A DNA stretch of 64,000 nucleotides, from contig CAWKAN010000016.1 in NCBI GenBank assembly GCA_963847615.1, forward strand, positions 1 through 64,000, written 5' to 3'. The stretch's first letter is position 1; every line of letters begins with the position of its first letter. Positions 18,463 to 27,478 of the stretch are shown here, piece after piece. The notes beneath the pieces were generated by a model, which worked only from the letters and a program-made list of their open reading frames with translations, did not search any database and was not told the DNA's origin. This stretch comes from Palsa-883 sp963847615 (GTDB taxonomy: Bacteria; Pseudomonadota; Alphaproteobacteria; Acetobacterales; Acetobacteraceae). The translations under genes were made by a program, and so were the position numbers.

Positions 18463-19660
18463 GCTCCAGCACGTACAGCCCGCCAGCAAAACGATCCACC
18501 GTGTAGACCAGCCGGTTCTCGTCCACATACACGTCGTTGATCATCGCCGCCTTCATCGGCGAGCCGTCCGGCGGCGGCGGGATATACGACGCCACCTCCT
18601 TCGGTTGCAGCGGGTCGGTGATGTCGTGCACCCGCAGCCCACCGCCGAAATAGGTGCCGAACACCAACGTATCGGAGCAAAATGACGGCCCTGGCCGGTT
18701 CTCATGCAGGTTGTGCGCGCCGTAGCGGCCACCGATCGCGTAGTCCTCCATCGGCGGCAACGGCAGCGTGGCGATCGAGACCAGGTTGTCCTCCCGCCGC
18801 GCGTCCAGCAGCCAGACCAGCTTGGGCCAGTCGAAGCCCTCGGTGCGCACGCACTCATCGCTCACCACCAGCAGGTCGCGGTTGAACAGCGGCATGACGG
18901 TGTGGGTAAAGCCGGGAAACGGCGGGTGCGGGTTCCAGTGGCCCACCAGCTTCGGCGCGCCGATATCGGCGATGTCCAGCACGCAGGCGCCGCCATCGAT
19001 ATAGCCGACATAGGCACGGTCCGGCCGTTCCGGGTAGACATTGGTATTGTGTGCCCGCCAGCCGGTGTCGAATTTCGGATGCCGCGGCACCGGCGGCGCG
19101 GCGTCGCCCTCGGCCGTGCCGGGATACCACCAGCGGCCCAGTTCGCGCGGCTTCGCCGGGTTGCTGACGTCGATCGCGCGGTAGCATTGGTCGTCGCGCA
19201 GGTTGCGTGGCATGAAGTCGGCCGCGCCGCCGGAGAAATGGATCGTCTTGCCATCGACGAACCAGAGCTGGTGCACGCCGCGCGAGCGCGGGCCGGAACA
19301 GTCGAAGAAGCCGATGCTGCGCGGCTGTTCCGGGGTCGATATATCGAACAGCTCGATCCCCGCCGGCGTCGCGCCATGCGTGCCGGTCTGATACGCCACC
19401 GCCATGATGTCGCCGCACACTTCCAGCGAGTTGGAGCGCACGTTGCGGTGCGGCAGCTCGGTCTGCAGGATCATGCGCGGCCTGGTCGGGTCGGTGACGT
19501 CGACCGCGGTGAAATTCTTCGGCGCGCATTCGTGCGCCATCCATAGGATGCGCCGCCCATCGGGCCGCACCTGCAGGCTGACGCCCTCGCCGACATTGCC
19601 GGCGTTGCCCAGCGTGTCGTGCGCCAGCAGACGGAAATTATGCGCCTCCGGTTGCGCCAT
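18452..19660 (-). CDS. LVIVD-repeat beta-propeller-like protein
   Basis: 402 residues. Repeated blades carry the LVIVD pattern: FTAVDVTDPTRPRMI, AGIELFDISTPEQPRSIGFFD, CYRAIDVSNPAKPRELG, CVLDIADIGAPKLVGHW, LRVHDITDPLQPKEVASY and a last YVLELTL. No signal peptide is visible: the start is MAQPEAHNFRLLAHDTLG. Such proteins are predicted beta-propellers with no known enzyme activity. The start ATG lies 46 bases from the divergent CobW-type gene, so the two may share a promoter region. The 3' end overlaps the convergent hypothetical gene. Confidence 0.8.
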   Translation of the reverse strand: MAQPEAHNFRLLAHDTLGNAGNVGEGVSLQVRPDGRRILWMAHECAPKNFTAVDVTDPTRPRMILQTELPHRNVRSNSLEVCGDIMAVAYQTGTHGATPAGIELFDISTPEQPRSIGFFDCSGPRSRGVHQLWFVDGKTIHFSGGAADFMPRNLRDDQCYRAIDVSNPAKPRELGRWWYPGTAEGDAAPPVPRHPKFDTGWRAHNTNVYPERPDRAYVGYIDGGACVLDIADIGAPKLVGHWNPHPPFPGFTHTVMPLFNRDLLVVSDECVRTEGFDWPKLVWLLDARREDNLVSIATLPLPPMEDYAIGGRYGAHNLHENRPGPSFCSDTLVFGTYFGGGLRVHDITDPLQPKEVASYIPPPPDGSPMKAAMINDVYVDENRLVYTVDRFAGGLYVLELTL

Positions 19661-19705
19661 GGCCGATCCTCCCTGATTGTGCTTGTGCGCCACCAGGAGG
19701 GACGG

Positions 19706-20722
19706 ATGCCGTCGGACCACGCGGCGAACACGGTGCCGGTGACGATCATCACCGGCTTCCTGGGCAGCGGCAAGACCACGCTGCTGAACCAGCTGCTGAA
19801 GGCGCCGTCGCTCGCCGACACCGTGGTGATCGTCAACGAGTTCGGCGCGGTCGGCCTGGACCACCTGCTGATCGAGCAGGCGATCGAGGATGCGGTGCTG
19901 CTGAAGAACGGCTGCATCTGTTGCACCGTCAGCGGCGACATCGCCGACACGCTGGGGACGCTCTGGCGCCGGCGTGCAGAGGGTGTGCTGCCACCGTTCC
20001 GCCGCATCGCGATCGAGACAACCGGCCTCGCCGATCCCGCCCCGGTGGCGCATGCACTGCTGGCGGGGCCGGAGGCGCAGTATGCCTGCCGGCTGGACGG
20101 CATCGTCACGACGGTGGACGCGTTGCATGGGTCGGGTCAGCTCGACCGGCAGGAGGAGGCGCGGCGGCAGGTGGCCATGGCCGATCGGATCCTGCTGACC
20201 AAGACCGATCTGGCCGCGGCGCCGGCAATCGCCGCGGTTACGCAACGGATCGCCGCGCTGAACCCGGCCGCGCCGCTGCGCCATGTCGTTGCCGGGGCGG
20301 CCGATCCGGCCGAGGTGTTCGATCTCGGCCCGGCCCCCACCGCGACCGAATCACGCCTGGCCCAATGGCTGGGACCGATCGAGCGCAACCCGCATCACGG
20401 CCACCGCCATCTCCCGTTCCGCCATGGCGACGAGATCGCCTCCGTCGTGCTGCGCCACAACCGCCCGATCCAGTGGCCCGCCTTGGAAACTTGGCTCGAC
20501 TCCGTGCTCTCGCTGCGCGGCGACCGCGTCCTGAGACTGAAAGGCCTGGTGCGCGTGGCCGGCTACGACCAACCGGTCGTGTTGCAAGGCGTGCACCACG
20601 TGGTGCACCCGCCGGTATTCTTGGAACACGACGCCGCGCCCGACGGCTCGCAACTCGTCCTGATCACCCGCGGCCTGTCGGCCACCGGCCTGCGCGCCAG
20701 CTTCGCCGCCGCCATTGCCTGA
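19706..20722 (+). CDS. CobW/COG0523-family metal-chaperone GTPase
   Basis: 338 residues. The P-loop is GFLGSGKTT (residues 17-25), the family's metal-binding C-x-C-C motif is GCICCTV (C70, C72, C73), the Walker B-like segment is IAIETTGLADP, and the base-specificity motif is TKTD. A His-rich stretch (NPHHGHRHLPF) precedes the C-terminal CobW_C domain (RVLRLKGLVRVAG). Members deliver Zn, Co or other metals; the target cannot be told from sequence. ATG at 19706 follows AGGAGGGA. Confidence 0.85.
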   Translation: MPSDHAANTVPVTIITGFLGSGKTTLLNQLLKAPSLADTVVIVNEFGAVGLDHLLIEQAIEDAVLLKNGCICCTVSGDIADTLGTLWRRRAEGVLPPFRRIAIETTGLADPAPVAHALLAGPEAQYACRLDGIVTTVDALHGSGQLDRQEEARRQVAMADRILLTKTDLAAAPAIAAVTQRIAALNPAAPLRHVVAGAADPAEVFDLGPAPTATESRLAQWLGPIERNPHHGHRHLPFRHGDEIASVVLRHNRPIQWPALETWLDSVLSLRGDRVLRLKGLVRVAGYDQPVVLQGVHHVVHPPVFLEHDAAPDGSQLVLITRGLSATGLRASFAAAIA

Positions 20723-20737
20723 TTCGTGGGGGTCGTA

Positions 20738-20832
20738 GGGCGGAAAAGCGCAGCGCATTCCGCCACTTGAGACGCACCGACAATTCTTCCGGGGCGTTCC
20801 AAGACGGCGGAATGTGCTGCGCTTTTCCGTCC
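20738..20832. terminator. Long hairpin between convergent cobW-type and tetR genes
   Basis: GGCGGAAAAGCGCAGCGCAT at 20739-20758 begins an arm of about 27 bp whose near-complement lies at 20806-20832; the loop is about 41 bases. The motif of GGCGGAAAAGCGC with GCATTCCGCC recurs between genes in many proteobacteria. Position suggests a bidirectional terminator or REP-like unit. Confidence 0.6.
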
Positions 20833-20850
20833 CACGCCGTCGTTCCCCAC

Positions 20851-21457
20851 TCACATCGGCCCACCCGCCAACCCGAGGCTCTGCAGATACAGCAGCCCCC
20901 GCCTCCAGCAGATCCTCCGGTGACATCGGCAGCTTTCGCCGCGACGGGTTGCCGCGCACAAACAGCGACGCAATCCCGTGCGCCATCGCCCAGATATGCA
21001 GTGCCACCATCAGCGACGGTGGCCGCCGGCCCGGCGGCAGCGCGGCGGCCAGCCGCTCCGCCGCCTCGCGCAGCATGCCAAACGCCCGATCCGCGGCCGC
21101 CGACAGCCCGGGATGCGCGGCAAAATCGATCCGCGCCACGAACATCGCCGCGTAATAGGCCGGCTGCTCGCGCGCGAACGCGAGATAGGCGCGGCCGATC
21201 GCCTCGAACGCCCGCACCTTGTTGGACCGGCCGCCGTTCCATGCCACGGCCAGCTCGGCGAGCAGGTCCTGGGCATCGCGGAAGTGCCGGTACGGCGCGG
21301 CGGGGCTGACCCCAGCCAGACGGGCCGCCTCGGCAATGGTGAACCCGGCCGGCCCCTTTTCCGCAATCAGCGTGAGCGCAGCCATCACCAGCGCCTCGCG
21401 CAGATTGCCGTGGTGATAGCCGCGGCGCTCGAACCCGCCTTGGGACGACCAACTCAT
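20851..21457 (-). pseudogene. TetR-family regulator, probable one-base shift near the end
   Basis: The N-terminal helix-turn-helix is clear: YHHGNLREALVMAALTLIAEK, then FTIAEAARLAGVSPAAPYRHF. A TetR_C-like ligand domain follows (IWAMAHGIASLFVRGNP). After PMSPEDLLEAG the frame would run through the hairpin and deep into the convergent cobW gene. Taking one C out of the five-C run at 20896-20900 instead gives LLYLQSLGLAGGPM and a stop at 20851. About 200 residues is the normal length. I therefore annotate the shorter gene with one extra base. Its target is unknown. Confidence 0.75.
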
Positions 21458-22145
21458 GTGACGAGGTTTTACATCGCGGCACGGCCAGCACCAGATGGCG
21501 GGGCGGATCTCTCAACGACGCCCATCCCGGCGCCAGTGCCGCCCCCGGCACCGGCACCGAATAAGACGGGACGGACCGGACGAAACCGGCGCCAAGCAAG
21601 CCAATCCACCGAGCTTGCCGGCTGCCTCGCCCGCACCGTCGAGGCAGCCGCCCGGGAACGCGTCCGCAGGCGGCCATGACCATGGAACAACGTCGGCGCG
21701 CATCCCGGGAATGGCTGGTCGGGGGAGACGTTAACCGCGCGGTAACTCGAGGTTCCCACATTGTTGCGGGTGCCGGTTCGGCTCCGGCCGTTTCGGCACA
21801 AGCGGCGTAACACGTGCGGGCCCGACTTCGCGACAACGCGCGAGGATCGGGGGCATCGAGAATTGCCCGGCGAATATCCGGGGAAAACGACTGGAACATT
21901 CACGGAGTTCTAATGGTGGACATTCTCGAATTGGGACGGTCGGAAATCCCTGTTGGCGATCTCGTTGCGTTTCCGGTATATTGCCTGGCCGCAAGGGAAG
22001 GGTACGGGGCGTCCGGGTCGGTACTCACCACGGTGCGGAGCCACATGCGCAGCACGGCGTCACGCGATCGATCGGTACCTTCAATATTACCGCTTAAGGC
22101 CAACGGAGCCTGGTCGGATGCGGCGCAGGCGAGAGGCTAGACACC
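21458..22145. other. Intergenic region upstream of the large surface protein
   Basis: About 690 bases with no convincing gene on either strand and less coding-like composition than its neighbours. It probably holds the promoters of the divergent tetR and the surface-protein gene; I could not pick out a reliable promoter. Confidence 0.4.
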
Positions 22146-25100
22146 ATGTCGATCAGACCTGAGGTCGGCTCGGTGGTGGCGCAGCCCGATGAGCAGATCG
22201 ACGTGTCCTCGCTGTTCTCGGTCACGCCGTCGGCAAGCGACCCAACCTATCTGATCGTCAGCGGCCTCGACCGCGACGAGTACACCGTCGGCTACATCAC
22301 CGCCGCCATGGGGACGCTGTCCGGCAACGGCGCGAAGCAGACGTTCAGGAACGTCACCAGCGATGCCTGGTCGGTCAGCATCGTCTACACCTACCAGCCA
22401 TCGACGGGTGAGTACTACAACGCCACCTACGGCTATTTCGATCAGCTGACGTATACCGCGTCATCGAACACCAACGACAACGTCAACCTGTCAATCTTCA
22501 CCACCAGCAACCAAAGCCTGGCAAACAGCTACGCGGCGGACCCGTACGTCCTCGAGGAGAACCCCAGCTACTTCACCTACGACGGCAGCGTAAGCATCGT
22601 CACGCAGCCGTCCTACGCCGGCCCCGCGCCGGCCCAGGCCACGCCGGATTCCGTGTGCGCCGCGGCCAAGTCATTCGTCGGCAAGGCCTGGAACGCGGAC
22701 GGCTGCTGGGTCCTGGCCTCCAACATCTCGGCCGAGGCAGGCGCCTCGCTGCCGCTGGCCAGCACCCTGGTCGGGGTGTCCGGTGTTGCCAACGGCGAAT
22801 GGATCGTCGCCTACGACGGACCGGTCAGCGCCAACGCCAACTGGGAGCAGAACCTCACAGCCGGCGAGATGGTCGTGTTCGAGACCACCAGCGGCGGCGG
22901 CCACATCACCACCGTCGTGTCCGGATCGGGCAGCTCGGCGATGCTGATCGACAACATCGAATACATCAACGGCAACGGCAGCATCGCGAACCCGGCGAAC
23001 GATGGCTCGTCGAACGACATCGTCGTGTCGCCGCCCCATCCAGCCACGCAGGAGTTCAACGGCGTCAATGCCTCCATGGTCGTGGTCTACGAGCTGGATA
23101 CGCCGATCGTGACCGACCTGATGACCTCGGCGACCCTGGCGGAGAACGCTAGCGAGTCCCTGGCGTCGTTGTTCACCGCCACCAACCCGGTGGCGTCGCA
23201 GGCCATCACCGAATGGCAGGTCTACGAAACCAACGCCGCCAACTCGATCACCGTGGATGGCGTCGCCCAATCCGGCGACACCTTGGCCACCGACGCGGTC
23301 ACCGTCACCTCGCTGTCGTTGGCCGACCTGCTGGCCGGCGCGACCTCCGGCACCGACACCATCGAAGTCCGGGCCTACAACGGGTCCTACTGGGGCGATT
23401 GGGAAAGCCTGACGGTAGACGTGGCGGGGACGACCGCGCCGAGCCCGCCGACCGTCACCGACCAGACCGCCAACCAGACCTGGACGCAGGGAGAAAAAGT
23501 CAGCCTGGCGCTGCCGACGAATACGTTCACCGACTCGCAGGACGAAACGCTGACCTACACCGCCACGCAATCCAACGGGCAGGCCCTGCCGTCCTGGCTC
23601 ACCTTCAATGCCGCGACCGAGACGTTCTCCGGCACTGTGCCCGCCAGCGCGGAGACCCTGACCCTCGAGGTCACCGCCACCGACACCAGCGACCTGTCCG
23701 CCAGCGAGACCTTCACCGTCACCGTTCCGGCGACGGCGAGCCCGCCGACGGTCACCGACCAGACCGCCAACCAGACCTGGACGCAAGGAAAAAAGGTCAC
23801 GCTGGCCCTGCCCGCCAACACCTTCACCGACCCGCAGGGCGAAACGCTGACCTACACCGCCACGCAGTCCAACGGGCAGGCCCTGCCGTCCTGGCTCACC
23901 TTCAATGCCGCGACCGAGACGTTCTCCGGCACCGTGCCCGCCGGCGCGGAGGCCCTGACCCTCGAGGTCACCGCCACCGACACCAACGACCTGTCCGCCA
24001 GCGAAACCTTCACCGTCACCGTTCCGGCGACGGCGAGCCCGCCGACGGTCACCGACCAGACCGCCAACCAGACCTGGACGCAAGGAAAAAAGGTCACGCT
24101 GGCGCTGCCCGCCAACACCTTCACCGACCCGCAGGGCGAAACGCTGACCTACACCGCCACGCAGTCCAACGGGCAGGCCCTGCCGTCCTGGCTCACCTTC
24201 AATGCCGCGACCGAGACGTTCTCCGGCACCGTGCCCTCCGGCGCGGAGACCCTGACCCTCGAGGTCACCGCCACCGACACCAACAACCTGTCCGCCAGCG
24301 AAACCTTCACCGTCACCGTTCCGGCGACGGCGAGCCCGCCGACGGTCACCGACCAGACCGCCAACCAGACCTGGACGCAGGGAAAAAAGGTCACGCTGGC
24401 CCTGCCCGCCAACACCTTCACCGACCCGCAGAATGAGACGCTGACCTACACCGCTACCCTGTTCAATGGTCAGGCGCTGCCGTCCTGGCTCATCTTCAAT
24501 GCCAAGACCGACACGTTTTCCGGCACCGTGCCGGCCGGCATGGAGAGCCTGACCATCGAGGTCACCGCCACCGACACCAGCGGCCTGTCCGCCAGCGAGA
24601 CTTTTGGCGTCACCGTGCCGGCAGCGCCGCCGACCGTCACCGACCCGACCGCCAACCAGACCTGGACACAGGGAGAAAAGGTCACGCTGACGCTGCCCGC
24701 CAACACCTTCACCGATCCGCAAGGCGAGGCGCTGACCTACACCGCCACCCAATCCAACGGTCAGGCGCTGCCGTCCTGGCTCACTTTCAATGCCAAGACC
24801 GACACGTTTTCCGGCCCCGTGCCCGCGGGCGCGGAGAGCCTGAGCGTCAAGGTCACCGCCACCGACACCAGCGGCCTGTCCGCCAGCGAGACCTTCGGCG
24901 TCACCGTGCCGGCGTCCCGGTCCACCCACTTTGCAGGCGGGATCGCCGTGGGGGGCACATCATCGTCCGCCGACACGATCACGATCGCCGCGTCCAACAG
25001 CGTGATCAATCCCGGGGCCGGCAGCTACCAGATGCAGTTTCTCCCCAGCACCGGCGGCGACACGGTCGTGCCGCAGCCCGGCGGGACCGACGAAATCTCC

Positions 25101-25352
25101 GGCTTCAACATGGGCGCGGGCGACGTGCCGGACCTGCGCACCCTGATCGCCGGGAACAATCTCGACCTGGCGACGGTCTCCGCCAATATCGGCGATTACC
25201 TAACGGTAACGGACCAGGGGAGCAACGCCGACCTGCTGTTCGATCCGTCCGGACACGGTGGGGGCAGCGTGGTGGCGATCCTCGACAATCTCGGAAGCGC
25301 CATCACCAGCCTGGCGGATTTGACCAACCACGGCGCACTGAAGTTTACCTGA
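22146..25352 (+). CDS. Large repeat protein: NlpC/P60-like domain, Ig-like repeats, T1SS signal
   Basis: 1068 residues, no Sec signal. (1) Residues about 165-270 resemble a papain-like NlpC/P60 or CHAP peptidase: Cys187 in NADGCWVLASNISAEAG and His253 in FETTSGGGHITTVVSG. (2) Residues 434-924 are five tandem Ig/cadherin-like (putative Ig, He_PIG type) repeats of 97-99 residues, each starting PPTVTDxTANQTWTQG. (3) Residues 925-1068 look like a type I secretion target domain: DEISGFNMGAGDVPDLRTLI, YLTVTDQGSNADLLFDPSG and VAILDN. Likely exported by an ABC type I system, which is not in the window, and used at the surface as an adhesin or cell-wall-acting protein. Domain assignment is from pattern, not search. 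Confidence 0.75.
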   Translation: MSIRPEVGSVVAQPDEQIDVSSLFSVTPSASDPTYLIVSGLDRDEYTVGYITAAMGTLSGNGAKQTFRNVTSDAWSVSIVYTYQPSTGEYYNATYGYFDQLTYTASSNTNDNVNLSIFTTSNQSLANSYAADPYVLEENPSYFTYDGSVSIVTQPSYAGPAPAQATPDSVCAAAKSFVGKAWNADGCWVLASNISAEAGASLPLASTLVGVSGVANGEWIVAYDGPVSANANWEQNLTAGEMVVFETTSGGGHITTVVSGSGSSAMLIDNIEYINGNGSIANPANDGSSNDIVVSPPHPATQEFNGVNASMVVVYELDTPIVTDLMTSATLAENASESLASLFTATNPVASQAITEWQVYETNAANSITVDGVAQSGDTLATDAVTVTSLSLADLLAGATSGTDTIEVRAYNGSYWGDWESLTVDVAGTTAPSPPTVTDQTANQTWTQGEKVSLALPTNTFTDSQDETLTYTATQSNGQALPSWLTFNAATETFSGTVPASAETLTLEVTATDTSDLSASETFTVTVPATASPPTVTDQTANQTWTQGKKVTLALPANTFTDPQGETLTYTATQSNGQALPSWLTFNAATETFSGTVPAGAEALTLEVTATDTNDLSASETFTVTVPATASPPTVTDQTANQTWTQGKKVTLALPANTFTDPQGETLTYTATQSNGQALPSWLTFNAATETFSGTVPSGAETLTLEVTATDTNNLSASETFTVTVPATASPPTVTDQTANQTWTQGKKVTLALPANTFTDPQNETLTYTATLFNGQALPSWLIFNAKTDTFSGTVPAGMESLTIEVTATDTSGLSASETFGVTVPAAPPTVTDPTANQTWTQGEKVTLTLPANTFTDPQGEALTYTATQSNGQALPSWLTFNAKTDTFSGPVPAGAESLSVKVTATDTSGLSASETFGVTVPASRSTHFAGGIAVGGTSSSADTITIAASNSVINPGAGSYQMQFLPSTGGDTVVPQPGGTDEISGFNMGAGDVPDLRTLIAGNNLDLATVSANIGDYLTVTDQGSNADLLFDPSGHGGGSVVAILDNLGSAITSLADLTNHGALKFT
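23445..24916 (+). repeat. Five tandem 297-bp coding repeats
   Basis: Units begin at 23445, 23742, 24039, 24336 and 24627: period 297, 297, 297, then 291. Units 2 and 3 are almost identical in DNA; units 4 and 5 differ more and share AKTDTFSG instead of AATETFSG. Such identity allows copy-number change by recombination. Confidence 0.9.
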
Positions 25353-25373
25353 GAGCCTGGCTCCGGGCCGGCG

Positions 25374-26249
25374 TCAGCCGCGCAGGACTTTCACCATCGT
25401 GCTGCCGAGCGCGGCCGGGCTTTCGGCGACATGGACGCCGGCGGCACGCAGCGCCTCCATCTTCGCCGCTGCGGTGTCGCGCCCACCGCTGATCACCGCA
25501 CCGGCGTGGCCCATGCGGCGCCCGGGCGGGGCAGTGGCACCGGCGATGAAGCCGACTGTCGGCTTCTTCACCGAGTTGCGCGCCAGGAAATCCGCGGCAT
25601 CCATCTCGCTCTGGCCACCGATCTCGCCGATCATGACGATCTGCTTCGTCTCGGGGTCGGCCAGGAACATCTCCAGGATCTCAATGAAGTCGGTCCCTTT
25701 GACCGGGTCGCCGCCGATGCCCACGCAACTGCTTTGCCCGAGCCCCGCCGCCGTGGTCTGCGCCACCGCCTCGTAGGTCAGCGTGCCGGAGCGCGAGACG
25801 ATCCCCACGCTGCCGCGACGGTGGATGTGGCCCGGCATGATGCCGATCTTGCAGGCATCCGGGGTGATCACGCCCGGGCAGTTCGGCCCGATCAAGCGTG
25901 ACTTCGACCCGCTGAGCGCCCGCTTCACCCGCACCATGTCCAGCACCGGGATCCCCTCGGTGATGCAGACCACCAACGGGAATTCGGCGTCGATCGCCTC
26001 CAGGATCGCATCGGCGGCAAACGGCGGCGGCACGTAGATCGCGGTGGCGGTGGCGCCGGTCTTCTCCCTGGCCTCGATCACCGTGTCGAACACCGGCAGG
26101 TTCAGATGCATCGTGCCGCCCTTGCCGGGGGTGACGCCGCCCATCACCTTGGTGCCGTAGGCAATGGCCTGCTCAGTGTGGAATGTCCCTTGGGCGCCGG
26201 TGAAGCCCTGGGTGATGACCCGCGTGTCGGCGTCGACGAGAATGGCCAT
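25374..26249 (-). CDS. sucD: Succinyl-CoA synthetase alpha subunit
   Basis: 291 residues. It interconverts succinyl-CoA and succinate with substrate-level phosphorylation, together with SucC. The CoA-binding Rossmann domain starts VITQGFTGAQGTFHTEQAI, the ligase domain has GPNCPGVITP, and the phospho-His lies in GRRMGHAGAVISGG. The start ATG at 26249 lies just after the sucC stop (tight coupling). Its 3' end is 21 bases from the convergent surface-protein gene. Confidence 0.94.
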   Translation of the reverse strand: MAILVDADTRVITQGFTGAQGTFHTEQAIAYGTKVMGGVTPGKGGTMHLNLPVFDTVIEAREKTGATATAIYVPPPFAADAILEAIDAEFPLVVCITEGIPVLDMVRVKRALSGSKSRLIGPNCPGVITPDACKIGIMPGHIHRRGSVGIVSRSGTLTYEAVAQTTAAGLGQSSCVGIGGDPVKGTDFIEILEMFLADPETKQIVMIGEIGGQSEMDAADFLARNSVKKPTVGFIAGATAPPGRRMGHAGAVISGGRDTAAAKMEALRAAGVHVAESPAALGSTMVKVLRG

Positions 26250-26250
26250 G

Positions 26251-27447
26251 TCAGGCGGCCTCCCGCACCGCGGTGACGATCTTTTCCGCCGCGTCCGCCA
26301 GATTGTCGGCGGCAATGATCGGCAGGTTGGCGCGGGCAAGGATCGCCTTGCCGAGCGCCACGTTGGTCCCCTCCAGCCGCACCACCAGCGGCACCGAAAG
26401 CTGCACCTCGCGCGCCGCAGAAACCACGCCTTCGGCGATCACGTCGCAGCGCATGATGCCGCCGAAGATGTTGACCAGGATACCCTCGACGTTGGGGTCC
26501 GACAGGATGATCTTGAATGCCGCCGTGACGCGTTCCTTGGTGGCGCCGCCGCCGACATCGAGGAAGTTGGCGGGCGAGGCGCCATACAGCTTGATGATGT
26601 CCATCGTCGCCATGGCGAGGCCTGCGCCATTCACCATGCAGCCGATCGTGCCCTCCAGTGCGACGTAGTTGAGCTCGTATTTGGCGGCTTCCAGCTCCTT
26701 CGGATCCTCCTCGGCCTCATCGCGCAGCTTGGCCAACTCCGGATGGCGGAACAGGGCGCTGTCGTCGAAGCTGATCTTGGCATCCAGCGCCATGACTTCG
26801 CCGGCGCCGGTGACCACCAGCGGGTTGATCTCGATGACCGAACAATCAAGGCCGATGAAGGCGGCGTAGAGCGCCGGGACGAAGCGGCCGAGCGCGGCGA
26901 TCTGCTTGCCGGTCAGGCCGAGGCCATAGGCCAGCCGCCGCGCGTGGAAGCCGGAGATCCCGGCGGCGGGGTCGATGCTGACACGTAGGATCTTCCCCGG
27001 GTGGTTCGCCGCCACCTCCTCGATCTCCATACCCCCCTCGATGGAAGCGACCAGGGTGACCCGTCCGGTCACTCGATCGACCAGCAGCGACAGATAGAGC
27101 TCGCGGGAAATGTCGCAGCCGGCCTCGACATAGACCCGCCGCACCACGCGCCCATGCGGTCCGGTCTGCCTGGTCACCAGCGTATGGCCGACCATGGCCT
27201 CGGCGGCAGCCTTGACCTCGTCCACGGAGCGGGCGAGCCGCACCCCGCCCTTGCCGGCGGGGTCGTCGGCGAAGTGCCCGGCGCCGCGTCCGCCGGCGTG
27301 GATCTGCGACTTCACCACGTAGACCGGGCCGGGCAGCCTGCCCGCCGCGGCGGCGGCCTCATCGGACGTCCAGGCGACATGGCCGTCCGGCACCGGGACG
27401 CCGTAGCTCTTCAGCAGTTCCTTGGCCTGGTATTCGTGGATGTTCAT
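26251..27447 (-). CDS. sucC: Succinyl-CoA synthetase beta subunit
   Basis: 398 residues. MNIHEYQAKELLKSYGVPVP is the family N-terminus. The ATP-grasp domain includes YVVKSQIHAGGRGAG, and LDCSVIEINPLVVTG carries metal-binding residues. The C-terminal ligase part has NFLDVGGGATKERVTAAF and ILVNIFGGIMRCDVIAEGV. Second gene of mdh-sucC-sucD; 31 bases after mdh. Confidence 0.95.
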   Translation of the reverse strand: MNIHEYQAKELLKSYGVPVPDGHVAWTSDEAAAAAGRLPGPVYVVKSQIHAGGRGAGHFADDPAGKGGVRLARSVDEVKAAAEAMVGHTLVTRQTGPHGRVVRRVYVEAGCDISRELYLSLLVDRVTGRVTLVASIEGGMEIEEVAANHPGKILRVSIDPAAGISGFHARRLAYGLGLTGKQIAALGRFVPALYAAFIGLDCSVIEINPLVVTGAGEVMALDAKISFDDSALFRHPELAKLRDEAEEDPKELEAAKYELNYVALEGTIGCMVNGAGLAMATMDIIKLYGASPANFLDVGGGATKERVTAAFKIILSDPNVEGILVNIFGGIMRCDVIAEGVVSAAREVQLSVPLVVRLEGTNVALGKAILARANLPIIAADNLADAAEKIVTAVREAA

Positions 27448-27478
27448 GGCTGCCCCCTCCCTAAGAGCCCGGGGACGA

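Noticed and set aside
23445..24916. Possible CRISPR or satellite array
   Set aside because: The 297-bp units are contiguous and coding, with no spacers.
22671..24929. 752-codon open frame on the minus strand
   Set aside because: It is exactly antisense to the repeat protein; the Gly/Arg-rich product with repeating VGDRRRARRR is a shadow of the GC-rich coding repeats.
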